Of a stretch of 64,000 bases of DNA, positions 33,443 to 41,931 are shown piece by piece. Made by a program: the position numbers and the translations under genes. Source of the DNA: Pseudomonadales bacterium (lineage in GTDB: Bacteria; Pseudomonadota; Gammaproteobacteria; Pseudomonadales; Ketobacteraceae); NCBI GenBank assembly GCA_002701845.1, contig NZXG01000038.1, forward strand, positions 119,130 to 183,129, read 5' to 3'. The notes under the pieces are model-generated. The model was not told where the DNA came from. It did not search any database and was given only the letters and a program-made list of their open reading frames with translations. Position 1 is the first letter of the stretch. Every line of letters starts with the position of its first letter.

Positions 33443-33708
33443 CAACCATTCCTCTTACTTGTGATTATGGGCCTGCCATTGATGATGGGACCGGCATCAC
33501 GGCCGGCTTGGGTAGTGGGTCCCTGTTTCACGCAGGCTGCAGCTGGCTTACCTTGCGCCTTCTGCTACGGTTAATCAATGACCACAGCGCTCAGCATCCT
33601 TGACCAAAACGACCAAGGCAAAGTGTTACCGGCTGTGTTACCTTTAGAAACACTTAAAACGTGAATTAGTTACTGGATTTCCCAAATTATTGGTGTACAC
33701 TTGTAAAC

Positions 33709-33741
33709 ATGAAGCTTGAAAACCGATCAGGTTGGCTTCAT
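33709..33741 (+). repeat. Nested inverted repeat
   Basis: ATGAAGC (33709-33715) is complementary to GCTTCAT (33735-33741). Inside it AACC-GATCA-GGTT forms a second stem. No T run follows. It could be an RNA hairpin or a DNA operator. The same bases form an 11-codon open frame with no ribosome binding site. Confidence 0.5.
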
Positions 33742-33759
33742 TAAACGGTAAACACGGCG

Positions 33760-33789
33760 TTGATAACCTTCATTTAGGCGGATTATTCT
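33760..33789 (+). promoter_or_regulatory. Possible sigma-70 promoter of the small membrane protein gene
   Basis: TTGATA (33760-33765), an 18-bp spacer and TATTCT (33784-33789). It would give a leader of about 180 nt before ATG 33975. Confidence 0.35.
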
Positions 33790-33974
33790 AATTTAAATCA
33801 TTAGACTTAATCACAATCGCCAGAGGGTGATGCCGTTGCAAGACAGCCCGAGACACTGTCCCCGGCTGCCAGGTAAAACGGTAACGTGAGATCAGAACTC
33901 CAAGAAAGCACACGTCACCGCAACAACGGTTCTGTATGGATCAACAAAGAGTCAGGTAACTTGAGGAGTTCGAC

Positions 33975-34196
33975 ATGAAAGTGGCAAACGTAACAGTACG
34001 ACGACTGGCAATCGACAGCCTGTCTTTCACGGCAGTACTGGCATTGACCGTTGGTGGATTCTGGGGCCTGTTCCTGGTGGACGCCTCGCTTTTCACCATG
34101 GTGGTGTTCGGGCTGCTGATGGTACCGGCTTTGCTGAGCAGCACCTACTACCTCGGCAAAGACATCAACGAAGCCACGCATAAGCTGATTGCGTGA
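33975..34196 (+). CDS. Small two-helix membrane protein, unknown function
   Basis: A 73-residue protein. Two hydrophobic helices (about 17-35 and 38-56) are joined by an acidic turn (LVDAS). A basic N-terminus (KVANVTVRRLAID) and a polar C-terminal tail (GKDINEATHKLIA) would be cytosolic if the helices form a hairpin. GAGGAG five bases ahead of ATG 33975 is a strong ribosome binding site. A hairpin directly follows the stop. No family is recognised. It stands alone on the plus strand between two minus-strand genes. Confidence 0.75.
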   Translation: MKVANVTVRRLAIDSLSFTAVLALTVGGFWGLFLVDASLFTMVVFGLLMVPALLSSTYYLGKDINEATHKLIA

Positions 34197-34203
34197 GACA
34201 GTG

Positions 34204-34241
34204 GTCGCAGCCAGGGTGAGTTTTCTCCCCATGGCTGCGAC
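34204..34241. terminator. Hairpin between convergent genes
   Basis: GTCGCAGCCA (34204-34213) pairs perfectly with TGGCTGCGAC (34232-34241). The interior (GGG..CCC with TTTT loop) can extend it. No T tract follows, so termination strength is uncertain. Confidence 0.55.
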
Positions 34242-34246
34242 ATCTG

Positions 34247-35158
34247 CTATTGCGCGGGCGGCTGAATGCGGACAATCACATCATCCGGCTGCTGACTCCA
34301 ACCGTTGAAATTAAATTCAATCCGGGCCAGGAATACCTGTTCCTCCGGCTCCCCTCCGGCGTCAATGACCGCCTGATCCTCACTGGGCAAGGGTAACAGC
34401 ATTTCGGTCCGACAAAGCACGTGCTGGTAGGGCACATCACCGGATTCCGTGGCCACCTGGCCCCAGTCACAGATATCGTCTCCCGGCGGGTTTTGCAACA
34501 GATTTTCCGTCTCATAGGCTGGCGGCGCGAACGGATCACCGACAATGTTTTTATCGCCAAAGAAGACCGCCTGGGAGGCCCCCAGGTCCTGGCTGGGTAT
34601 TGCCTCACTGGGGCCCAGAACCGTGCTGTTGGCGGCATTGGCGTCGTAATCCGGCAGCTCCTCCTCCGTGGCGCCGTTGGAGTCCCGGGCCCGCTCCACG
34701 ACATATTGAGTGTAGTAAGCGGAACTCCACACCAGCCTGCCCAGTGTTTCACTGACCTCGTCATACTCGTAGATCCGAATGGAATAGCCCTGACCGGTGT
34801 AATCCACCGCCAGATCATCATAGGTGGCGTTCACATACTGAACCGTGAAGGATACAGTGGTGGAGGAAATCTCATTGGCGCAAAAAGCCTGGATATCCGG
34901 ATCGCTGGAATCCAGTAGTTCCTGGGCGTTGGCATAAAGTTCCGGATTGCAGGGATTCCATTGCGGATCGCCACTGCTGTCGAGGTCCTCGGCGGTGATG
35001 TGCTCACGCCGCACCACCACTTCATCGGGATAGGGCACCCCATTGATGCGGAAGTCCACGAAGGGCTCGGGGGCATCATTATCATTGGAATCATTGCCAC
35101 CGCAGGCGCTCAGCCATAGCAGGCTGAATACCAGCAGACCTAGACGCTGTTTGCTCAT
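34247..35158 (-). CDS. Acidic lipoprotein of unknown function
   Basis: A 303-residue predicted lipoprotein. The N-terminus KQRLGLLVFSLLWLSAC ends in a lipobox (LSAC) with the lipidated Cys at about residue 20, followed by GGNDSNDND, an acidic low-complexity linker typical of exported lipoproteins. The mature part is strongly acidic and contains several Cys residues (PCNPELY, AFCANE, DICDWG, VLCRTE), which may form disulfides. No domain is recognised. ATG 35158 has GGAGA at about 6-bp spacing and is preferred over a longer open frame that would bury the signal. The residue after the lipid Cys is Gly, so outer-membrane sorting is expected. Confidence 0.75.
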   Translation of the reverse strand: MSKQRLGLLVFSLLWLSACGGNDSNDNDAPEPFVDFRINGVPYPDEVVVRREHITAEDLDSSGDPQWNPCNPELYANAQELLDSSDPDIQAFCANEISSTTVSFTVQYVNATYDDLAVDYTGQGYSIRIYEYDEVSETLGRLVWSSAYYTQYVVERARDSNGATEEELPDYDANAANSTVLGPSEAIPSQDLGASQAVFFGDKNIVGDPFAPPAYETENLLQNPPGDDICDWGQVATESGDVPYQHVLCRTEMLLPLPSEDQAVIDAGGEPEEQVFLARIEFNFNGWSQQPDDVIVRIQPPAQ

Positions 35159-35268
35159 TAATCTCTCCACTGAACGCAAAGGGCCTGTGAACACGCCACA
35201 GGCCCACGGCGGTGCATTAAATCAGTCAGCACCAAAAATCTCAACCAGGGGCTGCCCCGGGCCGACAC

Positions 35269-37914
35269 TCACCCGGTATTGCGCATGCCGGCGGCAATAC
35301 CGGCCACGGTGATCATCAGTGCCCGGGTCTGTTCCGGCCTTTCCTCCTGCTTAAGCCGGGCCGCCCGCATCAGTTCCACCTGCAACACGTGCAATGGATC
35401 CAGGTACGGGTTCCGGACTTCTATAGACCGCCGGATCACGGCATTGTTCTGTAACAACAGACTGTGGCCGGTGATGGCATTCACCAGATCCACCATTTCC
35501 GCCAGCCGGGTCCGTAATTCCTGGCCCAGCTTGCGATCCTCGGCCTGGGCCAGCCGGCGCTCATAATAGGCGGCGATCTGGGGATCGGATTTCGCCAGCA
35601 GCATCTCCAGCATACCGATGATCATCCGAAAGAAGGGCCAGCGCTCGTACATTTCGTGCAGGAGGGTGCCTTTGCCGTCCTGCAGTGCGGTTTGGAAAGC
35701 AGTATCGCAACCCAGCCAGCCCGGCAACATCAAGCGCATCTGGGTCCAGGCAAAAACCCAGGGGATGGCGCGCAGGGATTCAATGCCCCCCTGTTTGCGT
35801 TTGGCCGGGCGGCTGCCCAGGGGCAGCCGCTGCAACTCCTGCTCCGGCGTGGCGTGACGGAAATAGGTGAGAAACCGGGGATCTTCCCACAGCGTGGAAC
35901 GATAGGCTTTGCTGCCCACCGCCGCCAGCTGGTCCATGGCCTCCCGCCACTGGGGATCCGGCGCCGGCCGCTCAATCAACGTGGCTTCCAATGTCGCCGC
36001 CACGTACCGCTGCAGGGTGCGAATGGCCACGCCGAACGGGGAAAACTTGGCCCGGATCACCTCCCCCTGCTCGGTGATCCTGATGCGCCCGTTGACCGCC
36101 CCCGGCGGCTGGGACAGGATGGCTTCGTGGGAGGGGGCTCCGCCGCGGCTGGTGGAACCGCCTCGACCGTGGAACAGGGTCAGGCGCACCGCGTACTCCC
36201 GGCACAGCGCCGTCAGCTGCTCCTGGGCCTGATACTGCACCCAGGCCGCCGCCAGGAAGCCGCCGTCTTTGGCGGAGTCGGAATAGCCAATCATAATTTC
36301 CTGGTGGCCGTTGATGTGCTCCCGGTACCAGTCAATTTCCAGCAGCCGTTGCAGGGTGTCCCGGGCATGGTGCAGGTCATCCAGGGTCTCGAACAAGGGC
36401 ACCACCCGCATCGGCTGGTCCATGTCCGCCTCTTTCTGCAACAGCAGCACCGCCAGCACGTCGGAGGGGGAATGGGCCATGGAAATCACATAGGCGCCCA
36501 GGGCGTCAATGGACTGCTCCGCCAGCATGTAAAAAGTATCCAGCACCTCCCGCACTTCCCCATCGCATTTCAGGTGACGGGGTATCAGCGGTCGCTCACT
36601 GGTGAGTTCCTGAATCAGAAAGCGCTGTTTCTCGGTTTCGGTCCAGCTGCTGTAATCCCCCAGACCAATAGCCTGGGTAATGGCCGTCATGGCGTCGGCG
36701 TGGCGGGTGGATTCCTGGCGGATATCCAGCCGCACCAGCGTCATGCCGAAGGTGTTCAGGCGGCGGATGGTATCCAGCAATTCCCCCTCGGCAATCTCCG
36801 GCATACCGCATTCCACCAGCGACTGATGGCAGAGCTTAAGGGCCTCCATCAGCTCTGCTGCCTGTAGTACCGGCGCCTCCCCCTGCCACTCTTTACCATC
36901 AAGCACCGCGGTCAGATAACCTTTGGTGGCGAACAGGCGATCCCGCAGCGGTTTGATCAGGGCGCGATAGGGTTCCCGGCTGTCCCCCACCTGCTCCCGC
37001 AATGCCGCGTTACAATCCACCATGGACAGCTCCATGTGCAGATTTTCAAAATCCTGACTCAACAAATCCGCCGCCATCCAGCGGGCCAGGGTCAGTACTT
37101 CCCGGGTCACATCCGCGGTGACATTGGGGTTGCCATCCCGGTCCCCCCCCATCCAGGACGAGAAGGTGAAGGGGGAAAAGCCCAAAGGTAAGCGGCGCTG
37201 CACATTGTCCTGGCACCAGTCATCCAGTTCCCGCAGATACTCCGGTACCGCATGCCACAGAGTCTGCTCAATGGTGACAAAGCCCCACCGGGCCTCATCC
37301 ACCGGGGTGGGCCGCTGTTGTCGGATTTCATCGGAATTCCAGGCCGAGACGATTTTGCGCTTGAGGGTTTCCAGCACCCGGTTGCGTTCAATATCGGTCA
37401 GATTCACCGCGTCCAGCTGCTCCAGGCAGTGGGTAATATCGTCATACTTGCGAATCAGGGTGCGGCGGGTGACTTCGGTGGGGTGCGCGGTGAGCACCAG
37501 GTCAATGGAAAGATCCTGCAGCGTGGCGAACATGGCATGGTCGGCAATACCGGCACGCTTCAGCCGGGGATGCAGCTCCGCCATGGTGGCCCGCTGATTT
37601 TTCTGCGGTGCCTGCTGATAAACCCGGCGCCGGCGCACCCGGTGATACTGTTCCGCCAGATTGGAAAGATTCAGGAAGTGGCTGAAGGCCCGGGCCACCG
37701 GCACCAGCAGTTCGGGTTCCAGGCGCGAAAGTTTTTCAAACAGTTTTTGCGAATTGTCTTCCCGGCCGGAGCGGGCATCCTTGGCCAGCCGGCGGATCTC
37801 TTCCACCAGTTCCAACAACACGGGGCTTTCCTGCTCCTGCAGGGTATCCCCCAACAGCTGTCCCAACAAACGTACATCCTGGCGTAACGGGGCATGGGCA
37901 TCGGATTCCGACAT
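35269..37914 (-). CDS. ppc: Phosphoenolpyruvate carboxylase
   Basis: This anaplerotic enzyme carboxylates PEP with bicarbonate to oxaloacetate, replenishing the TCA cycle. At 881 residues it is almost exactly the length of E. coli Ppc. Clear motifs are VLTAHPTEVTRRT near residue 140 (active-site His), GGDRDGNPNVT, and LFHGRGGSTSRGGAPSHEAI. The C-terminus MITVAGIAAGMRNTG has the conserved final Asn-Thr-Gly. ATG 37914 has AGGA upstream and gives the typical acidic N-terminus, while an in-frame extension to 38004 has no support. It lies in the same direction as the diguanylate cyclase gene upstream, with a gap of about 60 bp. Confidence 0.95.
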   Translation of the reverse strand: MSESDAHAPLRQDVRLLGQLLGDTLQEQESPVLLELVEEIRRLAKDARSGREDNSQKLFEKLSRLEPELLVPVARAFSHFLNLSNLAEQYHRVRRRRVYQQAPQKNQRATMAELHPRLKRAGIADHAMFATLQDLSIDLVLTAHPTEVTRRTLIRKYDDITHCLEQLDAVNLTDIERNRVLETLKRKIVSAWNSDEIRQQRPTPVDEARWGFVTIEQTLWHAVPEYLRELDDWCQDNVQRRLPLGFSPFTFSSWMGGDRDGNPNVTADVTREVLTLARWMAADLLSQDFENLHMELSMVDCNAALREQVGDSREPYRALIKPLRDRLFATKGYLTAVLDGKEWQGEAPVLQAAELMEALKLCHQSLVECGMPEIAEGELLDTIRRLNTFGMTLVRLDIRQESTRHADAMTAITQAIGLGDYSSWTETEKQRFLIQELTSERPLIPRHLKCDGEVREVLDTFYMLAEQSIDALGAYVISMAHSPSDVLAVLLLQKEADMDQPMRVVPLFETLDDLHHARDTLQRLLEIDWYREHINGHQEIMIGYSDSAKDGGFLAAAWVQYQAQEQLTALCREYAVRLTLFHGRGGSTSRGGAPSHEAILSQPPGAVNGRIRITEQGEVIRAKFSPFGVAIRTLQRYVAATLEATLIERPAPDPQWREAMDQLAAVGSKAYRSTLWEDPRFLTYFRHATPEQELQRLPLGSRPAKRKQGGIESLRAIPWVFAWTQMRLMLPGWLGCDTAFQTALQDGKGTLLHEMYERWPFFRMIIGMLEMLLAKSDPQIAAYYERRLAQAEDRKLGQELRTRLAEMVDLVNAITGHSLLLQNNAVIRRSIEVRNPYLDPLHVLQVELMRAARLKQEERPEQTRALMITVAGIAAGMRNTG

Positions 37915-37975
37915 GGGCTGATCCTGTCTTATCAGGTTACTGAAAGCCAGAACCATAATGAAGACAAGCCCGCGG

Positions 37976-39859
37976 TTAATCAAGCGCTGGCGGTTTGTCT
38001 CCACAGCGGGACTGTTCCACCCGGTTGCGGCCGTTTTTCTTGGCCCGGTACATGGCCTCGTCGGCCTTCACCAGCAGCCCTTCCGGATCCACTTGTGCCC
38101 CGGGGACACTCACGTGCACGCCCACACTGACGGTCACCGGAATCGGCTGATCCCGATACCAAAAGGCGGCGTACTGAATATGCTGGCGAATGGCTTCCGC
38201 CACCTTCATGGCCGCCGCTTCATCGGTGGCCGGTGTTAACAGGATAAATTCCTCGCCCCCGTAACGCACCAGCACATCCAGGTCGCGGCGGGCAAAGCGT
38301 TGCAGTATCAGAGCAATTTTCTTCAGGCACTCATCCCCCATGACATGACCATACTGGTCGTTGATGCGTTTGAAATGGTCGGCATCAATCACCAGCACCC
38401 CCAAAGCGGAGCGGGTCTGCTGGCATTGGCGAATCAACTCCGGGAAGCGCGAATCCAGGTAACGGCGATTGCCCACGCCGGTAAGGGCATCGGTGAGGGT
38501 GGCATGCTCCAGCTTCTGATTACTGGTTTTCAGCTGCTCCAGCATGGTGCTGAGATCCTGGGTTTTCTGATCCACCCGCCGCTCCAGCTCATCCCGGGCG
38601 GAGGCGGCGATCTGTTCCTTTTCCCGGGTCAGATCGGTGACCTCCCGGGCCAGATCCAGTGCCTGTTTCAGAGCCCGCTTCTTCTCCTGCCGCTCGCGCT
38701 GGATTCTGGCCCCCAGGGCCAGGGTTAACACCACGTTGCCAAGGGCCAGGCCCGCGCCGTGTGAATACTCCACCCACGGCTGATGGGGTATCCAGCCCAG
38801 CATGGAAACCACGTACAGCAAGGTACCGGGAATCAGCACCGCCCAACCCGCCAGCAGATAACGGGCCCAGTAATTGCCCGCCAGACACTGTTGTAACAGC
38901 ACCGCCAGGGCGTAAATGCAGATGGCTGCCTCCAGCACCAGTACCGGCAGGGCCACCTGGGATTCCGGGAGCAGCAAAGCGGGAATCATCATCAATCCGA
39001 ACAGCGCAACAAACATGTCCGTGGCTACGGCCAGGCGCGGCAGATGGGCTCGCAGATCAATAAACCGCACCGCAAAGCGGCCGGCGAAAAAGACCGTACT
39101 TAATATGCCCAGGGCAAAGCTTTTATCGTTGAGCAACACCCAGTTCCCCCACAGATACTGATAACCCAGCCCGCTGAAACTGGCCAGGTAGAACATGGCC
39201 GCAAGAATAAACGCCATGTTGTAAAGGTAGGCCGGCTCCCGCAGGTAATACCACACCGAGCCACTGTACAGAGCCAGCACCAGCATGATTCCCAGCAGCG
39301 ATCCGTAGAAGGCCTGGGCTTTGAGTTCGGCGCGGAACAACGCCGAGGTGCGCTTGAAGCGCACGGGAAATATCAGTGGACTGTCGCTGGCGACCCTGAG
39401 ATACAGGATATAGTCACCGGGCTGGGTCAACGGCAGGGGTAACAGCGGATACCGGTGTCCCAGGTGATTGTCGCGCAACGGTCGATGATCCCCCGCCGGT
39501 GCCACATGGATCACCCGGTTCCCCCGCACCAGAGTGCCATCCACCTGATTTAGAAACGGGCTGCCCAACTCCACATACAGCGGCAGGGACAGGGGTTCGG
39601 TGATAGTGAGAGAAAACCGCAGCCACAGGGCACCGGGCCGGTAGCCCTGTTCCACCACGCCCGTCCGGGGCGCAGGGCGCCAGGGCAGATGATTGGCCAG
39701 GATATCCTCCATCACCAGTTCACCGCTGGGGTCGGGAAGATAAGCCTGCTGCATCTGCCAGGGAGCCTGACCGGCCAGCAGGGGGGACGTCGGCAGAAAC
39801 CAAAGCAACCCGATGAGGAAAGCCCAACCGCGTATCAGGGGATAGTACATGGGATCCAT
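37976..39859 (-). CDS. Membrane diguanylate cyclase with 7TMR-DISM sensor
   Basis: A 627-residue inner-membrane enzyme predicted to make cyclic di-GMP. A signal peptide (about 1-29) leads to a periplasmic 7TMR-DISM extracellular domain (about 35-180). Seven transmembrane helices (about 190-395), a coiled coil (about 400-455) and a GGDEF domain follow. The active site is intact as RYGGEEFILL. An RxxD inhibitory site (RDLD) sits exactly five residues before GGEEF, so product feedback inhibition is expected. ATG 39859 and ATG 39850 are both possible starts. It is the second 7TMR-DISM protein in the window. Signal unknown. It is transcribed divergently from a NIT-like gene with a sigma-54-type promoter. 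Confidence 0.88.
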   Translation of the reverse strand: MDPMYYPLIRGWAFLIGLLWFLPTSPLLAGQAPWQMQQAYLPDPSGELVMEDILANHLPWRPAPRTGVVEQGYRPGALWLRFSLTITEPLSLPLYVELGSPFLNQVDGTLVRGNRVIHVAPAGDHRPLRDNHLGHRYPLLPLPLTQPGDYILYLRVASDSPLIFPVRFKRTSALFRAELKAQAFYGSLLGIMLVLALYSGSVWYYLREPAYLYNMAFILAAMFYLASFSGLGYQYLWGNWVLLNDKSFALGILSTVFFAGRFAVRFIDLRAHLPRLAVATDMFVALFGLMMIPALLLPESQVALPVLVLEAAICIYALAVLLQQCLAGNYWARYLLAGWAVLIPGTLLYVVSMLGWIPHQPWVEYSHGAGLALGNVVLTLALGARIQRERQEKKRALKQALDLAREVTDLTREKEQIAASARDELERRVDQKTQDLSTMLEQLKTSNQKLEHATLTDALTGVGNRRYLDSRFPELIRQCQQTRSALGVLVIDADHFKRINDQYGHVMGDECLKKIALILQRFARRDLDVLVRYGGEEFILLTPATDEAAAMKVAEAIRQHIQYAAFWYRDQPIPVTVSVGVHVSVPGAQVDPEGLLVKADEAMYRAKKNGRNRVEQSRCGDKPPALD

Positions 39860-39915
39860 TTATAGTCATTATCAGCCAGTCTCAGTCTAACTCAGGGCGT
39901 GGGCGAACCGGTATA

Positions 39916-39936
39916 CAACAAATGTTTATTTTGTTG
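39916..39936. promoter_or_regulatory. Inverted repeat, candidate activator site
   Basis: CAACAAA (39916-39922), seven bases, TTTGTTG (39930-39936) form a perfect dyad. It is centred about 70 bp upstream of the predicted sigma-54-dependent start at about 39995, a plausible place for an enhancer-binding protein. Confidence 0.4.
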
Positions 39937-39967
39937 ATTTTGTGTAAAAAGTAAACAGGAAGACTTG

Positions 39968-39983
39968 TGGCATGACTATTGCT
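39968..39983 (+). promoter_or_regulatory. Sigma-54-type promoter of the NIT-like gene
   Basis: TGGCATGACTATTGCT has GG (39969-39970) and GC (39981-39982) exactly 10 bp apart and matches TGGCACG-N4-TTGCW with one mismatch. The start would be near 39995, giving a leader of about 42 nt to ATG 40037. Confidence 0.7.
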
Positions 39984-40036
39984 TTTTAGCCCGGTGACCG
40001 TCCGGCCCCGGCACCACAGAATATGATGGAACAACC

Positions 40037-40993
40037 ATGGTACAACTGAATACTACCGCTGCGAGTCCTCAAAATCAGGCAGCCAACAGCAGCCCGGCAC
40101 TAGAATTGTTCAAACAACACAATCAGCGCGTGGTGCGATTGGATCTTCTGGTCACCATTTTGTACCTCGCCCGCTTTATTCAGCGCCATCGTGGTGCAAC
40201 TTTGGCTTTGCTGGGGGGGGATGAGAGTTTCCGCCATCAGGTCCATGCCCTGCAGCACCAGACATCGGCGCAGTTCGAATACCTGCAATGTATCAATGGC
40301 TGTGCCGACCAGCCCCTGGCGGACAATGATTTCGAACAGCTCAATCTGGGATGGGTCACCATTATTAAAGATTGGGAAAACGACGATCTGCAGCAGAGCT
40401 TTGAGTTCCATTCCCATTTGCTGGAATTGATTATCCGCCTGTCCCGAACCCTCTCCGAAGAGATCCTGGCCACCCCCGCCGGCCTTGAGGATAATGATGC
40501 GTTGCGCAGCCGGGTGGATAACAGCTTTACCTATCCGCTGCACAACCTGACCCAGACCTGCGTACTGGATCTGTACGAACTGGTGGAATATCTGGCCCGG
40601 ATCCGCGGCCTGGGCACCCACATGGCGGTGGTGGGCGAAGCGGACAAAGAGATGGGCAGCCGGGTTGCTTTCTGGTTGCAGGAATTCCGTTATCGCAAAG
40701 AACGCTTCGATCAGAATATCCAGCTGGTATCCAGCCAGTACCTGCCCTGCATCCCGGGTCTCAAATCCCTGCCTAACCTGAACATGAAACTGAACTACTT
40801 TATCAGCCTGCTGGGCCATGAAATGACCTCGGAGCGCAGTTTCAAGGTCCCCAGTCACAAGCTGTTCCTGATGGGTACGGAAATCATCGACGGCCACCTG
40901 GCGGTGATGGATCAGGCCAACGCGGTGGTGCGGGATCAGTTGTATGCCATGAACCAGATGCTGCTCGAACGACTGTCGGCGGAGGGCGGCTAA
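40037..40993 (+). CDS. Soluble NIT-like domain protein of unknown role
   Basis: A 318-residue helical protein with no signal peptide or transmembrane segment. Two blocks, LARFIQRHRGATLALLGGDESFRHQ (about 45-69) and LVEYLARIRGLGTHMAVVGEADKE (about 180-203), resemble the paired Arg-containing helices of the nitrate/nitrite-sensing NIT domain (PF08376). That domain is usually part of membrane receptors or the NasR antiterminator. Here no output domain is evident. A sigma-54-type promoter and an inverted repeat upstream point to control by an enhancer-binding protein, perhaps linked to nitrogen or motility. The NIT assignment is by pattern and is tentative. The stop overlaps the convergent transporter gene by 4 bp. 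Confidence 0.65.
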   Translation: MVQLNTTAASPQNQAANSSPALELFKQHNQRVVRLDLLVTILYLARFIQRHRGATLALLGGDESFRHQVHALQHQTSAQFEYLQCINGCADQPLADNDFEQLNLGWVTIIKDWENDDLQQSFEFHSHLLELIIRLSRTLSEEILATPAGLEDNDALRSRVDNSFTYPLHNLTQTCVLDLYELVEYLARIRGLGTHMAVVGEADKEMGSRVAFWLQEFRYRKERFDQNIQLVSSQYLPCIPGLKSLPNLNMKLNYFISLLGHEMTSERSFKVPSHKLFLMGTEIIDGHLAVMDQANAVVRDQLYAMNQMLLERLSAEGG

Positions 40994-41865
40994 ACCAGGT
41001 ACAGCACCAGTGCCGGCAACAGCAGAAATGACAATAGCGTGGATACCATGACCATCCCCGCCACCACTTGAGGCTCGCGACCGTAGCGCATGGCAAACAG
41101 GTAGTTGAACACCGCCACCGGCATGGCGCTTTGCAGAATCACCACACCCCGGGCTGCCCCCCGCAGATCAAACGCCTGGGCCACACCCCACCCCACCAGC
41201 GCACCGATGATCAGGCGCAGGCTCCCAAATAGCAGACTCCTGCCCAAATGGGTCACCCGCAGACCCGCCAGGCTGACCCCCAGGGTGATCAGCATCAGCG
41301 GAATGGTCATATCCCCCAACAGGCCCACTGTATTCTGGCCCCAGCGGGGCAGCTCAAGATCCCCGTAAATCATCACCAGCGCGGCGGCGATGGAGTAAAT
41401 GATGGGATTGCGCACCAGCTCCTGGACTACCGAGCGTCCACTCACCAGGGCGATCCCCAGGGTAAAGTGCACCAGAGAAATCACCATAAAAACGGCAATG
41501 GCCAGCACCAGGCCTTCATCACCAAAGGCAAACAGGCATACCGGCAGGCCCATGTTGCCGGTATTGGGAAACACCAGGGGGCCGAGCAGTGCCCGCAGGG
41601 ACTGACCGCTGACCGCCAGCACCAGCGTAGCCGCCAGCAGGGTCACCCCCACCAGCACCAGGGTCACCACCGCCATCTGTTCGATGACCCCCCGGGACAC
41701 CGCCTGTTCGGTCATGGAGGAGACCACCAGACAGGGTGCCCCCACGCACATCACCAGTCGGGTGACCATCTCGGTATCATAGGGCACCCGCAGCTTGTTC
41801 CAGACAAATCCCACCAATATACACACCATCACCGGACCGGTGACGGGCAACAGCGTTTGCAGCAT
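40990..41865 (-). CDS. AEC family transporter (auxin-efflux-carrier-like permease)
   Basis: A 291-residue inner-membrane protein with about ten hydrophobic helices in two halves. It matches the AEC/MleP family (PF03547). Landmarks are GFVWNKLRVPYD in the first loop, LVFPNTGNMGLPVCLFAFG after mid-protein helix four, and MPVAVFNYLFAMRYG near the end. Bacterial members export or import dicarboxylates and other small acids, and the substrate here is unknown. ATG 41865 has AGGGG upstream. The frame continues open to 42357, but that part lies antisense to mnmC and has no similarity to the family. The gene is divergent from mnmC. Confidence 0.85.
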   Translation of the reverse strand: MLQTLLPVTGPVMVCILVGFVWNKLRVPYDTEMVTRLVMCVGAPCLVVSSMTEQAVSRGVIEQMAVVTLVLVGVTLLAATLVLAVSGQSLRALLGPLVFPNTGNMGLPVCLFAFGDEGLVLAIAVFMVISLVHFTLGIALVSGRSVVQELVRNPIIYSIAAALVMIYGDLELPRWGQNTVGLLGDMTIPLMLITLGVSLAGLRVTHLGRSLLFGSLRLIIGALVGWGVAQAFDLRGAARGVVILQSAMPVAVFNYLFAMRYGREPQVVAGMVMVSTLLSFLLLPALVLYLV

Positions 41866-41931
41866 AAGCCCCTGTTTCACTTGTGTTATGATGGCGCCCA
41901 GTATACCGGATGCCAGTTTGTTTTCGAGCCG

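Larger units (their letters stand above)
33443..33974. other. 532-bp intergenic region with dyad structures
   Basis: No credible gene except an 11-codon frame (33709-33744). It contains the palindrome GTGTACAC, a nested inverted repeat at 33709-33741, a possible sigma-70 promoter at 33760-33789 for the downstream small gene, and presumably the thiolase promoter on the minus strand. AT content rises between about 33640 and 33800. Confidence 0.5.

Noticed and set aside
33709..33744. 11-codon leader peptide
   Set aside because: It has no ribosome binding site and the bases are better explained as an inverted repeat.
41248..41931. Open frame in phase upstream of mnmC
   Set aside because: It is antisense to the AEC transporter and unrelated to MnmC. 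ATG 41932 gives the family N-terminus.
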